This document shows, one piece after another, positions 50,091 to 59,356 of a stretch of 64,000 nt of DNA (the first letter of the stretch is position 1; each line of letters starts with the position of its first letter). The translations under genes and the position numbers were made by a program. Below the pieces are notes generated by a model. It made no database searches and had not been told where the DNA came from. It worked only from the letters and a program-made list of their open reading frames with translations. Source of the stretch: [Clostridium] saccharolyticum WM1 (GTDB lineage Bacteria; Bacillota; Clostridia; Lachnospirales; Lachnospiraceae); the NCBI RefSeq assembly GCF_000144625.1, contig NC_014376.1, positions 1,426,001 through 1,490,000 on the forward strand. The letters are read 5' to 3'.

Positions 50091-51365
50091 ATGTCTATGA
50101 AAATCAATCAGTTAGAGATTGAAAACGTAAAAAGAATTAAGGCCGTAAAGATCGAGCCATCGGCCAACGGCCTGACGATCATCGGAGGTAGGAACAATCA
50201 GGGAAAGACTTCAGTCCTGGATTCCATTGCCTGGGTGCTGGGTGGGGACAAGTTTCGGCCTTCACAAGCCCAGCGGGACCAGTCCGTGATCCCTCCGAAC
50301 CTCCGAATTACTATGAGTAACGGTCTTGTGGTGGAACGGAAGGGAAAGAACAGCGCACTTAAGGTCACGGATCCGAACGGAGAGAAGGGAGGCCAGCAGC
50401 TCCTGAATGACTTTGTAGAGCAGTTCGCCCTTAACCTTCCAAGGTTCATGGAATCAACCTCAAAGGAAAAGGCTCAGATTCTTCTTAAGATTATCGGGGT
50501 AGGGGACAAGCTGGTGACACTGGAAAAGGAAGAGCAGGAGCATTACAATGAGCGGCTTGCTATTGGTCGTATTGCGGACCAGAAAGAGAAGTACGCAAAA
50601 GAGCAGCCTTATTATAATGATGCACCAGCGGAACTTGTATCTGCGTCAGAGCTCATCAAGAAACAGCAGGATATCCTGGCACAGAACGGGGAGAACCGGA
50701 GAAAACGGGAACGTCTTCATCAGCTGGAGCAGGAAGACCAGAGGCTTATGGAGCAGATCCAGGAGTTACTTAAGAAACAGGAAACTGTCCGGGCCGATCT
50801 TGCCATTGCCAGAATGGATGCGAAGGATCTGGAGGATCAGTCCACTGCAGAACTGGAACAAAGCATTTCTGATATTGAGGAGATTAACCGGAAGGTGCGG
50901 GCAAACCTTGACAAAGAGAAGGCGGAAGACGATGCCAGAGAATACCGAAGGCAGTATGACCAGCTTTCGAAACAGCTTGATGAAGCCCGTGACGCTAAAA
51001 ATAAGCTTCTTAATTCTGCAGAACTTCCGCTATCGGAACTTTCTATCAAAGAGGGAGAACTGGTTTATAAAGGTCAGCAGTGGGACAACATGTCAGGATC
51101 TGATCGGCTGAAAGTATCCACCGCCATTGTAAGGAAGCTAAATCCAGAGTGTGGTTTCGTTCTCCTGGACAAGCTTGAGCAGATGGACCTTGAAGTACTT
51201 AAGGAATTTGGAGAGTGGTTGGAATCAGAGGGCCTCCAGGCTATTGCAACCCGGGTAAGTACCGGGGAAGAATGTTCCATCATTATTGAGGACGGATACG
51301 TGGCGGGCCAGGAGCACCCACTCATGGAAGATAAGAAAACAGAATGGAAGAAAGGAGTATTTTAA
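50091..51365 (+). CDS. Phage SbcC/RecF-like AAA ATPase
   Basis: 424 residues. Walker A IIGGRNNQGKTSVLDSIAWV at the N-terminus, coiled-coil middle (about 150-310, QKEKYAKEQ, LEQEDQRLMEQIQELLKKQE), and a compact C-terminal half-site with Walker B-like FVLLDKLEQMDLEVLKEF. Such short SMC-like ATPases occur in phage recombination modules. AGGAGG eight bases before ATG; its stop overlaps the next start codon by one base. Confidence 0.85.
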   Translation: MSMKINQLEIENVKRIKAVKIEPSANGLTIIGGRNNQGKTSVLDSIAWVLGGDKFRPSQAQRDQSVIPPNLRITMSNGLVVERKGKNSALKVTDPNGEKGGQQLLNDFVEQFALNLPRFMESTSKEKAQILLKIIGVGDKLVTLEKEEQEHYNERLAIGRIADQKEKYAKEQPYYNDAPAELVSASELIKKQQDILAQNGENRRKRERLHQLEQEDQRLMEQIQELLKKQETVRADLAIARMDAKDLEDQSTAELEQSISDIEEINRKVRANLDKEKAEDDAREYRRQYDQLSKQLDEARDAKNKLLNSAELPLSELSIKEGELVYKGQQWDNMSGSDRLKVSTAIVRKLNPECGFVLLDKLEQMDLEVLKEFGEWLESEGLQAIATRVSTGEECSIIIEDGYVAGQEHPLMEDKKTEWKKGVF

Positions 51366-52489
51366 TGCAGATTATTAGAGGGAAATTACCGGGGGCGAAA
51401 AAAATTGTTGTGTATGGCCCCGAGGGGATCGGTAAATCAACATTCGCCGCACAGTTCCCGGATCCGGTGTTTATTGATACTGAGGGCAGTACAAAGGATA
51501 TGGATGTGGCGAGACTTCCGGAGCCCAGCAGCTGGACCATGATTATGGAAGAGGTTTCAGAAGTAATCAAGACCCCTGGACTATGTAAGACTTTGATTAT
51601 TGATACGGCAGATTGGGCGGAAATGCTTTGTACTACCAGTGTTTGTGATAAGAACCATAAGAACAGCATTGAAGAGTTTGGCTATGGAAAAGGATACATA
51701 TACATTCAGGAGGATTTTGGGAAGCTTTTAAACCTTCTTACTGATGTGATAAAAGTCGAAATTAATGTGGTTCTTACGGCCCATGCAAAAATGCGGAAGT
51801 TCGAGCAGCCGGACGAATTAGGAGCTTATGATCGTTGGGAAATGAAACTGAGCAAAGGCGTGGCTCCCATGGTAAAGGAATGGGCGGATATGGTCCTGTT
51901 CTGTAACTATAAGACTATGGTGGTCAATGTAGACGGCCAGGGCGCCCAGAAGGGCAAGAACAAGGCCCAGGGCGGCAAACGTGTCATGTATACGACCCAC
52001 CATTCCTGCTGGGACGCAAAGAACCGGTACGGGCTTCCTGATGAAATGCCTTTTGAGTATGGAGCTATTCGCCATATTATAGAAAGTTCCGATGCGGGAA
52101 ATCCCATTTCGGAGAAGAAAAACACACCCCCCTCCACTTCACAATCGAGACAGGAAAAGACTGGGAGTACAGACAATAGGAGCGCTCAGGAGTCTCCAAA
52201 GGAAGAGAAGGCAGTTCCACCGATGGAAACAGAGTCAGATTCTATAAATCCACCGGAAGTGAAGGTTGACGAGCGGATCCCGAAAGCCCTTCATGATTTG
52301 ATGATTAATAATCAGGTTGACGAGTGGGATATTCAGAATGTAGTGGCTGCCAGAGGATACTTCCCCGCAGATATGGCGGTTGCTGATTATCCGCCTGACT
52401 TTATCTCTGGTGTGTTAGTAGGAGCCTGGGATCAAGTATATCCCATGATTAAAGAAATGAAAGAAAAAGACAGCTTAGTGTTTAATTAA
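51365..52489 (+). CDS. Sak4-like RecA-fold ATPase (phage recombination)
   Basis: 374 residues from ATG 51365, overlapping the previous stop; the ORF extension to 51344 is a frame artefact. Walker A VVYGPEGIGKSTFAAQFPDP, Walker B TLIIDTADWAE and VVLTAHAKMRKF fit the Sak4 / AAA_24 single-strand annealing partner family. The C-terminal third is a variable Ser/Pro/Glu linker plus a helical domain. Works with the DUF669 protein encoded next. Confidence 0.88.
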   Translation: MQIIRGKLPGAKKIVVYGPEGIGKSTFAAQFPDPVFIDTEGSTKDMDVARLPEPSSWTMIMEEVSEVIKTPGLCKTLIIDTADWAEMLCTTSVCDKNHKNSIEEFGYGKGYIYIQEDFGKLLNLLTDVIKVEINVVLTAHAKMRKFEQPDELGAYDRWEMKLSKGVAPMVKEWADMVLFCNYKTMVVNVDGQGAQKGKNKAQGGKRVMYTTHHSCWDAKNRYGLPDEMPFEYGAIRHIIESSDAGNPISEKKNTPPSTSQSRQEKTGSTDNRSAQESPKEEKAVPPMETESDSINPPEVKVDERIPKALHDLMINNQVDEWDIQNVVAARGYFPADMAVADYPPDFISGVLVGAWDQVYPMIKEMKEKDSLVFN

Positions 52490-52502
52490 GGAGGAAAAAT
52501 AG

Positions 52503-52952
52503 ATGGCAGATTATGAAGCAAAAGAATTAGGTTGGGACGACGTAGTGGAAAAAGGAGAAGGGGGTGGGGACTTTGTCCTCCTTCCTCCTGGAGATTATGA
52601 TTTCACAGTAGAATCTTTTGAACGCGCAAGACATCCAGGTGGAGATAGATCTCCTGAATGCAACAAAGCAATGTTGAAGTTGAGATTTGAAACTCCAGAG
52701 GGGACTGCTCTTATAACAGAAAGTCTGCTTCTTTACGATAAAATGCAATGGAAGATTGCACAGTTCTTCCTTTGCATTGGTGAAAAGGAAGTTGATGGCA
52801 AGGTAAGAATGAACTGGCCAGCAGTTCCCGGAGCTAAGGGAAAAGCAACAATCGAGGTAACTCCAGGCAGAGATGATCCAAGCAAAAAGTTTAACCATGT
52901 AAAAAGGTATCTTCCATATGAACCTAAAAAATTTAAAGCAGGGACATTTTAA
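52503..52952 (+). CDS. DUF669 protein, probable single-strand DNA-binding partner
   Basis: 149 residues, beta-rich, FVLLPPGDYDFTVESFER near the N-terminus, KLRFETPEGTALITESLLLY in the middle. DUF669 genes almost always follow Sak4-type ATPases in phages and are thought to act as SSB-like partners. AGGAGG precedes ATG 52503. Confidence 0.87.
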   Translation: MADYEAKELGWDDVVEKGEGGGDFVLLPPGDYDFTVESFERARHPGGDRSPECNKAMLKLRFETPEGTALITESLLLYDKMQWKIAQFFLCIGEKEVDGKVRMNWPAVPGAKGKATIEVTPGRDDPSKKFNHVKRYLPYEPKKFKAGTF

Positions 52953-52954
52953 CT

Positions 52955-54538
52955 ATGGAACTTAGACCATATCAGTCAGAGGCAAAGGCTGCTATTTTTG
53001 AAGAATGGGACAAGGGCGTCAAACGAACGCTTCTGGTCCTCCCCACCGGATGCGGTAAGACAATCGTATTTGCCAAGGTAACAGAAGATTGTGTCCGCAG
53101 GGGGAACCGGGTGTTGATTCTGGCTCACCGTGGGGAGCTTCTGGATCAGGCCGCCGATAAGATCGGAAAGGCCACCGGCCTTGGGTGTGCTACCGAGAAG
53201 GCAGAGGAAACCTGCTTAGGGAGTTGGTTCCGGGTTGTAGTCGGATCCGTTCAGAGCCTAATGAGAGATAAGAGACTAAAACAATTCCCGGTGGATTATT
53301 TCGACACCATCATTATCGACGAAGCACATCATTGTTTATCTGACAGTTACCAAAAGATTTTAGATTATTTCAAAGGGGCCAACATTCTAGGGGTTACGGC
53401 CACACCGGACCGTGGCGATATGAGAAACCTGGGTGAATGCTTTGACAGTCTGGCCTATGAATACACGCTCCCTAAAGCAATTAAAGCCGGGTTCTTATCC
53501 CCAATCAAAGCCCTCACCATTCCCCTGCAGCTTGATCTTTCAGGAGTTGGTATCCAGTCCGGGGATTTCAAATCCGGAGATCTGGCAACGGCCCTGGATC
53601 CATACCTGTATCAGATTGCAGACGAAATGGAAAAGCATTGTAAGGACCGGAAGACCGTTGTATTCCTCCCTTTAGTAAAGACAAGCCAAAAATTCCGGGA
53701 CATTTTGAATGAAAAGGGTTTTAAGGCCGCCGAGGTAAACGGGGACAGCAAAGACCGGGCGGAGGTCCTGGCAGCCTATGAGCGGGGAGATTATAACGTA
53801 CTCTGTAACTCTATGCTTCTTACGGAAGGCTGGGACTGTCCAAGTGTGGATTGTATTGTAGTCTTGCGGCCGACTAAGGTCCGTAGCCTTTACAGCCAGA
53901 TGGTAGGGCGTGGCACCCGGTTATTCCCGGGGAAGGACCACTTACTACTGTTGGATTTTCTTTGGCACACAGAACGTCATGAACTATGCCACCCTGCAAG
54001 TCTGATCTGTCAGGATGAGGAAGTTGCAAAGAAAATGACTGAGAACATCGAAAAGGCCGGATGCCCAATAGATATTGAAGAAGCAGAAAAGCAGGCTGCA
54101 GAGGATGTTGTCGCCCAAAGAGAGGAAGCCCTTGCAAAACAGCTTAAGGAAATGAGAAATCGTAAAAAGAAGCTGGTGGATCCGTTGCAATTTGAAATGA
54201 GTATCCAGGCGGAGGATTTGTCTGGATATGTTCCAGCCTTTGGTTGGGAAATGGCACCTCCATCAGACAGCCAGAAAAGAGAGCTTGAAAAGCGTGGGAT
54301 CCTCCCTGATCAGATAGACAATGCTGGAAAGGCCAGCCTCATCCTGGATCGTTTACACAAGCGTCAGGAAGAAAATTTGAGCACACCAAAGCAAATCCGC
54401 TGCCTGGAAAAGTACGGATTCCAGCATGTTGGAACGTGGAACTTTGATTCTGCCAAAAACATGATTGACCGTATCGCAGCGGCAGGTTGGAGGGGAGCGC
54501 CCTCTGGCGTGAATCCGCAGGAATATATACCGGAATAA
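52955..54538 (+). CDS. Phage superfamily 2 DEAD/DEAH helicase
   Basis: 527 residues. Q/I motif LRPYQSEAKAAI, Walker A VLPTGCGKTIVFA, DEAH box IIIDEAHHCLSD, motif III GVTATPDRGD, motif VI QMVGRGTRLFPGKD. A C-terminal extension (about 380-527) is rich in Lys/Glu. Replication or recombination helicase of the phage, starting two bases after the previous stop. Confidence 0.93.
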   Translation: MELRPYQSEAKAAIFEEWDKGVKRTLLVLPTGCGKTIVFAKVTEDCVRRGNRVLILAHRGELLDQAADKIGKATGLGCATEKAEETCLGSWFRVVVGSVQSLMRDKRLKQFPVDYFDTIIIDEAHHCLSDSYQKILDYFKGANILGVTATPDRGDMRNLGECFDSLAYEYTLPKAIKAGFLSPIKALTIPLQLDLSGVGIQSGDFKSGDLATALDPYLYQIADEMEKHCKDRKTVVFLPLVKTSQKFRDILNEKGFKAAEVNGDSKDRAEVLAAYERGDYNVLCNSMLLTEGWDCPSVDCIVVLRPTKVRSLYSQMVGRGTRLFPGKDHLLLLDFLWHTERHELCHPASLICQDEEVAKKMTENIEKAGCPIDIEEAEKQAAEDVVAQREEALAKQLKEMRNRKKKLVDPLQFEMSIQAEDLSGYVPAFGWEMAPPSDSQKRELEKRGILPDQIDNAGKASLILDRLHKRQEENLSTPKQIRCLEKYGFQHVGTWNFDSAKNMIDRIAAAGWRGAPSGVNPQEYIPE

Positions 54539-54551
54539 GGAGACTTGAAAC

Positions 54552-56759
54552 ATGGATAGTACATACGACCTCATGGAGGTCCTTAATCATATAGACCCCT
54601 CAGAGCTTTCCTATCAGGACTGGATCAATGTAGGTATGGCTTTGCAGCATGAAGGGTATTCCGTTGATGTGTGGGACCGTTGGAGCATGAATGACCGGCG
54701 CTATCACGCAGGGGAATGTGAAAAGAAATGGCGGGGCTTCCACGGGGCCGGTACTCCGGTGACAGGTGGAACCATTGTCCAATATGCCAGGGATCAGGGG
54801 TGGACGCCTCCCTATGATCCTGGGACAGCCCTTGATTGGAACGACACCATTTCAGCAGAAGGTATTATAGTTGATAAAAACTGGGTAGAGGAAAGAGAAG
54901 TTACAGAGCCCAGGCAGTGGGATCCAGCCGGGGAACTTATAAAGTATTTAGAAACCCTGTTTGAGGCTGGAGAGAATGTCGGCTATGTAGTAAAGAGCTG
55001 GAAAAAGGATGAGAAATACCTTCCTGCAGATAAAGGATCTTACGGTCGGACGGCGGGGCAGCTTATTGAACTTCTGTCCCAATGTAAGGGTGATATTGGC
55101 AGCGTACTTGGCGATTACAATCCGGAGGGCGGAGCGTGGATCCGCTTTAATCCTCTGGATGGAAAAGGCGTGAAAAATGAGAATGTCTCTGATTTTAAGT
55201 ATGCACTGGTAGAATCAGATTCCATGGAGATAGAGAAACAGCACGCCATTATCCGGGAATTGGAATTACCGGTTGCCTGTCTGGTGCACAGCGGCGGTAA
55301 GAGTCTCCATGCTATTGTAAGGGTTGACGCCGCAGATTACAGCGAGTACCGGAAGCGAGTGGATTATCTTTACGATATCTGCAAGAAAAATGGACTTGCT
55401 ATTGATCAGCAAAACCGGAATCCTTCCAGGCTATCAAGGCTGCCCGGTATTATGCGTGGCGATAAGAAGCAGTTTATTGTTGATACCAATATAGGAAAAG
55501 AAAGCTGGACGGAGTGGAAAGAATGGATTGAGTCCATCAACGATGATCTTCCGGATCCGGAAAGCTTAGACGATGTATGGGAGAACCTTCCGGAGTTGGC
55601 ACCGACCCTAATAGACGGCCTGTTACGACAAGGACACAAGATGCTGATTGCAGGCCCCTCCAAGGCCGGGAAATCGTTTTTACAGATAGAAATGTGCATT
55701 GCTATAGCTGAGGGAAAACAGTGGCTTAATTGGGCCTGTACGCAGGGAAGAGTGATGTACGTGAACTTAGAGCTTGACCGGGCCAGCTGCCTTCACCGTT
55801 TTAAAGATGTATATCAGGCACTTGGGTGGCAGCCTAAGAACCTAAAAAACATAGATATCTGGAACTTAAGAGGAAAGTCCCGTCCTATGGACAAGCTGGC
55901 CCCAATGCTTATACGCAGGGCGGCGAAAAAGAATTACATAGCCATTGTCATTGACCCGATCTACAAAGTAATTACCGGTGATGAAAACAGCGCGGATCAG
56001 ATGTCTAATTTCTGTAATCAGTTTGATAAGGTGTGTACGGAGCTTGGCGTGGCAGTGATCTACTGCCATCATCACAGCAAGGGAAGCCAGGGCGGGAAGA
56101 AGTCCATGGACCGGGCCAGCGGATCCGGCGTATTTGCCAGGGATCCTGATGCGCTTATTGATCTTATTGAACTAGAAACGACCGAAGAACTGATGAAGCA
56201 ACAGGAGAACCGGGCAGTCTGTGACACCTGCAGGCAGTACCTTGATGCACATTTTAAGTGGGAGGACGACCTTTCCCAGGATGATTTATGTAGTAGCTAC
56301 CAGATGATGGAGTACTGCAAGGAGAAGTTGGATAAATGGCAAATGGCAGCCCTGGAACGCAATATAGAAGCGGCCAAGTCCAGGGTAAAGGGTATGACCG
56401 CATGGCGTATTGAAGGGACGCTCAGAGAGTTTTCAAAGTTTGATCCGGTGAATCTATGGTTTAATTATCCGGTTCACACTCTGGATCAGTCCGGAGTCTT
56501 AGGAGATATTCAGCCAGAAGCAGATGCTCCTTCCTGGAAGAAAAATTTCAGTAAAAAGAAGTCCCCAGAAGAGTCCAAAAAGGAGCGTAAGGAGAGTCTG
56601 GAAACACAATATGAGTCCTTAAAAAGCTTTAATGAAGACGGGAAAGTAACAATCAAAGATCTTGCAGAGGGCATGGGAACGACAGAAAAAACAGTCCGGA
56701 ATCGTATTAAAGAGCATGGTGGTTTCTGGATTGATGAAGGTTATGTGGGTAGAAAGTAA
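54552..56759 (+). CDS. Phage primase-helicase with PriCT-2, RecA-like core and C-terminal HTH
   Basis: 735 residues. The N-terminus holds a PriCT-2-like domain (HIDPSELSYQDWINVGMAL). A primase-polymerase-type region follows (about 200-330, with a motif of type SGGKSLHAIV...D), then a RecA-like ATPase with Walker A IAGPSKAGKSFLQIEM and Walker B YIAIVIDPIYKV, and a C-terminal winged helix (TIKDLAEGMGTTEKTVRNRI). It likely initiates phage replication; iteron-like repeats lie directly after its stop codon. Confidence 0.85.
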   Translation: MDSTYDLMEVLNHIDPSELSYQDWINVGMALQHEGYSVDVWDRWSMNDRRYHAGECEKKWRGFHGAGTPVTGGTIVQYARDQGWTPPYDPGTALDWNDTISAEGIIVDKNWVEEREVTEPRQWDPAGELIKYLETLFEAGENVGYVVKSWKKDEKYLPADKGSYGRTAGQLIELLSQCKGDIGSVLGDYNPEGGAWIRFNPLDGKGVKNENVSDFKYALVESDSMEIEKQHAIIRELELPVACLVHSGGKSLHAIVRVDAADYSEYRKRVDYLYDICKKNGLAIDQQNRNPSRLSRLPGIMRGDKKQFIVDTNIGKESWTEWKEWIESINDDLPDPESLDDVWENLPELAPTLIDGLLRQGHKMLIAGPSKAGKSFLQIEMCIAIAEGKQWLNWACTQGRVMYVNLELDRASCLHRFKDVYQALGWQPKNLKNIDIWNLRGKSRPMDKLAPMLIRRAAKKNYIAIVIDPIYKVITGDENSADQMSNFCNQFDKVCTELGVAVIYCHHHSKGSQGGKKSMDRASGSGVFARDPDALIDLIELETTEELMKQQENRAVCDTCRQYLDAHFKWEDDLSQDDLCSSYQMMEYCKEKLDKWQMAALERNIEAAKSRVKGMTAWRIEGTLREFSKFDPVNLWFNYPVHTLDQSGVLGDIQPEADAPSWKKNFSKKKSPEESKKERKESLETQYESLKSFNEDGKVTIKDLAEGMGTTEKTVRNRIKEHGGFWIDEGYVGRK

Positions 56760-56937
56760 GGGAAAAAGTCGAAGGGAAACAGTTCCCCTAATTGTGAAAA
56801 AGTCGAACATTTCCCCTTTCCCCCTAAAAGTGAAAAACTCGAAGAATGCCGAGCATTTCCCTCGCAGGGAAAAAGTCGGGAAAACACCGAGATTTTCCAG
56901 GGAAGGGAAATGCTATATATACTACGTATATATATAA
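56760..56937 (+). other. Candidate phage replication origin: four iteron-like repeats plus AT-rich tract
   Basis: Four copies of a G(G/T)GAAAAA(G/C)TCG motif start at 56760, 56794, 56830 and 56867, spaced 34-37 bases, each followed by a (C/G)ATTTCCC-like element. Then comes a pure A/T alternation (ATATATACTACGTATATATA, 56913-56937) suited to strand opening. The primase-helicase gene ends immediately upstream. Confidence 0.6.
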
Positions 56938-56954
56938 GGCTATTTTCCCTGACG

Positions 56955-57020
56955 GTCAAAGGGGGAAAGAAAGGTGGGCTTAAGCGCTGCCCACCCTCCT
57001 TCCTTCCCCTGTCCTTTGAC
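56955..57020 (+). other. Long imperfect hairpin downstream of the iterons
   Basis: GTCAAAGG (56955-56962) pairs with CCTTTGAC (57013-57020), enclosing GGGGAAAGAAAGG/CCTTCCTTCCCC and GGTGGGC/GCCCACC. Could be a terminator for the replication operon or an origin structure. Confidence 0.5.
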
Positions 57021-57077
57021 AAATAAAACTTTTCACAAGAAGATTTCGTACATTAAAATTTTAGAGAGGTGAAGTGA

Positions 57078-57476
57078 ATGGTAATAGATTTTTTTATAGT
57101 CATGAAAAAGGTCCCTACCGTGACTCACCAGGAAAAGCAGGTGCATGTGGTAAATGGGAAGCCGGTCTTTTATGAACCGGATGAGCTAAAAGCAGCCAGG
57201 GCGAAGCTATCGGCGCACTTGGGGCAGCACGTCCCGGAAAAAAGGTTTGTGGGTCCGGTGAGGTTGACAACGTGGTGGTGCTTCCCTGTTACTGGCAAAC
57301 ATAAGAACGGGGAGTATAAGACCAGCAAGCCTGACACAGACAATCTGGTAAAGCTTCTTAAGGACGTTATGACAGAGCTGCATTTCTGGAAAGATGATGC
57401 GCAGGTAGCATCCGAAGTGATTGAAAAGTACTGGGCTGATCTGCCTGGGATTTATGTAAAGGTGGAAAGCTTATGA
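57078..57476 (+). CDS. rusA: RusA-family Holliday junction resolvase
   Basis: 132 residues. RusA signatures: KPDTDNLVKLLKDVMTELHF with the catalytic Asp pair and WKDDAQVAS. Cuts branched phage DNA. AGAGGTG precedes ATG 57078. Confidence 0.92.
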   Translation: MVIDFFIVMKKVPTVTHQEKQVHVVNGKPVFYEPDELKAARAKLSAHLGQHVPEKRFVGPVRLTTWWCFPVTGKHKNGEYKTSKPDTDNLVKLLKDVMTELHFWKDDAQVASEVIEKYWADLPGIYVKVESL

Positions 57477-57682
57477 CGGATCAAGAAGTACAGAAAGCCT
57501 TTGAAGAGGTGTATAACAAGTTTTGGCTCAATTACCGGGGAAAGATTCTTCCTCGAGGATCAGACGAATGGGAGCGCATGAACACCTGGGCCGTGGTCCT
57601 GATGAAGAAGTATCCATTCATGGAGCAGCTGGTGGCGGAAATGATAGCGGAGTTAGGGCAGAGAATGTGGAGAAGAGAATGA
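57473..57682 (+). CDS. Small phage protein of unknown function
   Basis: 69 residues starting four bases before the rusA stop. Helical, Trp-rich (FEEVYNKFWLNYRGK, DEWERMNTWAVVLMKKY). No known domain. Confidence 0.7.
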   Translation: MTDQEVQKAFEEVYNKFWLNYRGKILPRGSDEWERMNTWAVVLMKKYPFMEQLVAEMIAELGQRMWRRE

Positions 57683-57731
57683 AAATTATAGATCAACAAG
57701 GAAACGCGGGTTTACCGGAGGAAGGAGAGAC

Positions 57732-58100
57732 ATGGAAAGATTAACAGAGGCGTATGGACCAGATCATTTCAGGGTTTGTGGGAATCAGACGGTATACAAT
57801 CGCAATCCAGGAAAGAGAAGCCGCATTTCTTATGCACTAGCAAAGCTCTTTTATTTGGAACATGAAGAAAAGAAAGCTGGAATGACAAACGCTGAGAAAA
57901 TCAGATCAATGACTGATAGGGAACTGGCTGAATTGATTGTCAGTGGAGAGTGGTCCGCCATTTGCCCCATGTGTAAATATAACCACACTGGACAATGTAA
58001 ATTCGATGAAGATGGAAATGAGGTTGGAGACGGGGAAACTTGTATGATGGGTGCTCTTGAATGGCTGACAGGGCCTGCAGGCCATAAAACCAAAGTTTGA
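57732..58100 (+). CDS. Phage protein with Cys-rich C-terminus
   Basis: 122 residues. GGAGGAAGGAG precedes ATG 57732. The C-terminal part contains CPMCKYNHTGQCKF and a later single Cys, a possible zinc site. Resembles small hypothetical phage genes seen near RusA; function unknown. Confidence 0.65.
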   Translation: MERLTEAYGPDHFRVCGNQTVYNRNPGKRSRISYALAKLFYLEHEEKKAGMTNAEKIRSMTDRELAELIVSGEWSAICPMCKYNHTGQCKFDEDGNEVGDGETCMMGALEWLTGPAGHKTKV

Positions 58101-58113
58101 CGGAGGAAACAAA

Positions 58114-58461
58114 ATGACAGTAAAAGATTTTGATGTAGGTCAAAAAGTTTTTATTATCAATATGTATGAGGGTAGGAACTGTGAACCAGAGATCAGAGAA
58201 GCAAAGGTAAAAGCAGTGGGGCGCAAATATGTGACCATTGATAATGGAAACAGATATGAGCATGAGGAAAGGTTTTGTTACGGACTGGTTCAAAATACTG
58301 ATTATGGCGAAATAACTTACCTATGCCCTTCAAGAACAGATGCAAATAATTACATTGAACAAAGTAAGCTTTCAAAATGGCTAAGCAATATAACATGGAT
58401 CAAATGCAGGAAATATACTTTGGAGCAGTTGCGAAAAGTGAAGGAGATTCTTGTTGATTGA
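58114..58461 (+). CDS. Phage protein of unknown function
   Basis: 115 residues, beta-rich, with a KOW/SH3-like N-terminal strand pattern (DVGQKVFIINMYEG, ATVKAVGRKYVTIDNGNRYE in outline). GGAGG before ATG 58114. Confidence 0.65.
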   Translation: MTVKDFDVGQKVFIINMYEGRNCEPEIREAKVKAVGRKYVTIDNGNRYEHEERFCYGLVQNTDYGEITYLCPSRTDANNYIEQSKLSKWLSNITWIKCRKYTLEQLRKVKEILVD

Positions 58462-58464
58462 TGG

Positions 58465-58532
58465 GTAATGCGTCCGGCGTGTCCGGCATTACATAACCTT
58501 CCGGCCTGACTGGCAGGACCGGGGCCGGAGGG
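58465..58532 (+). other. Two GC-rich hairpins in the phage spacer
   Basis: GTAATGC (58465-58471) with GCATTAC (58486-58492), and CCTTCCGGCC (58497-58506) with GGCCGGAGGG (58523-58532) including one G-U pair. The unusual CCGG-rich content stands out from the AT-rich neighbours. No T-run follows, so probably a leader of the next small gene rather than a terminator. Confidence 0.5.
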
Positions 58533-58554
58533 AGAAAGAGAGGCAGTAAGTATT

Positions 58555-58782
58555 ATGGAATATAAATGCATCAAGGAAATGTGGCTTGAAAAGTACGGTG
58601 AAGAATGTTTCCCTACTGGAGAGTATGATTGTGTACCAATCGGATCAACGTGGTTACAGGACGATGAAAGTAACTTGATTGGCGGCGAAGTACACCTTGA
58701 CTGCCTTAAAGGATCGGATGAACTTGGTTGGATTGAGATTACAGAATCCGATTTGAAACAGTATTTTGAACCAGTAAATTAG
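58555..58782 (+). CDS. Small acidic phage protein
   Basis: 75 residues, acidic, with an N-terminal MEYKCIKEMWLEKYGEECF and a C-terminal helix (ITESDLKQYFEPVN). Similar small proteins occur in clostridial phages; function unknown. The ribosome site is weak, within the preceding hairpin region. Confidence 0.6.
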   Translation: MEYKCIKEMWLEKYGEECFPTGEYDCVPIGSTWLQDDESNLIGGEVHLDCLKGSDELGWIEITESDLKQYFEPVN

Positions 58783-58814
58783 GATTTTCCGGAGCACCAG
58801 GAGAAAGGAGAATC

Positions 58815-59192
58815 ATGGGGAATACCGAAGTAAAGAGAAAAGCAATTCCTAAAAAGATTCGAATAAAGGTCTATGAAAAGTATAATGGGCATTGCGCCTA
58901 TTGTGGCAGTGACATGGAGATTAGTGAAATGCAAGTAGATCATGTAGAGTCTTTATACTGGTACGGTGGAGCTGATGATATAAGCAATTATATGCCAGCG
59001 TGCAGGGCGTGTAATTTTTACAAAAGCACCTTGCCATTAGAAGAGTTTAGAGAACACGTAAAGACTATTCCGGAACGCTTGGAGAAGGAATTTATTTACC
59101 GCATCTCTAAAAAATACGGCATTATCCAGGAAATCGAAAAGCCAGTTCAATTTTATTTTGAAACGATCCCGGAGAAAGGTAATGAACTATGA
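58815..59192 (+). CDS. HNH endonuclease
   Basis: 125 residues. Zinc-binding CAYCGSDM ... MPACRACNFYKST with the HNH motif MQVDHVESLYWYGG. Stand-alone HNH nucleases are frequent in phage early/middle regions. AGGAGAA before ATG 58815; its stop overlaps the next ATG. Confidence 0.9.
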   Translation: MGNTEVKRKAIPKKIRIKVYEKYNGHCAYCGSDMEISEMQVDHVESLYWYGGADDISNYMPACRACNFYKSTLPLEEFREHVKTIPERLEKEFIYRISKKYGIIQEIEKPVQFYFETIPEKGNEL

Positions 59193-59341
59193 ATAATCTT
59201 GACGTAGCTGGATTGTTAAAGACTTACTCTGAAAGATGCTTAAACGCCAGGAATGCAGAACATCTTAGAGAAATTGTTAGAGATTTGAAAAGGGAACTAA
59301 ATGCCGAAGAAATTAGGAAGTTGCGAATGACTAATATTTAG
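59189..59341 (+). CDS. Small helical phage protein
   Basis: 50 residues, below the usual ORF cut-off, starting at ATG 59189 which overlaps the HNH stop; GGAGAAAGG upstream. Amphipathic helices (AEHLREIVRDLKRELNAEE). Unknown function. Confidence 0.6.
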   Translation: MNNLDVAGLLKTYSERCLNARNAEHLREIVRDLKRELNAEEIRKLRMTNI

Positions 59342-59356
59342 AATTGTGAGGTAGGA

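Noticed and set aside
56760-56880. Possible CRISPR-like array
   Set aside because: Only four short imperfect repeats, no full-length identical repeat-spacer pattern and no cas genes; iterons fit better.
57679-57744. 21-codon ORF between two phage genes
   Set aside because: Has a ribosome-like sequence but is very short and overlaps the better-supported gene at 57732; not enough evidence.
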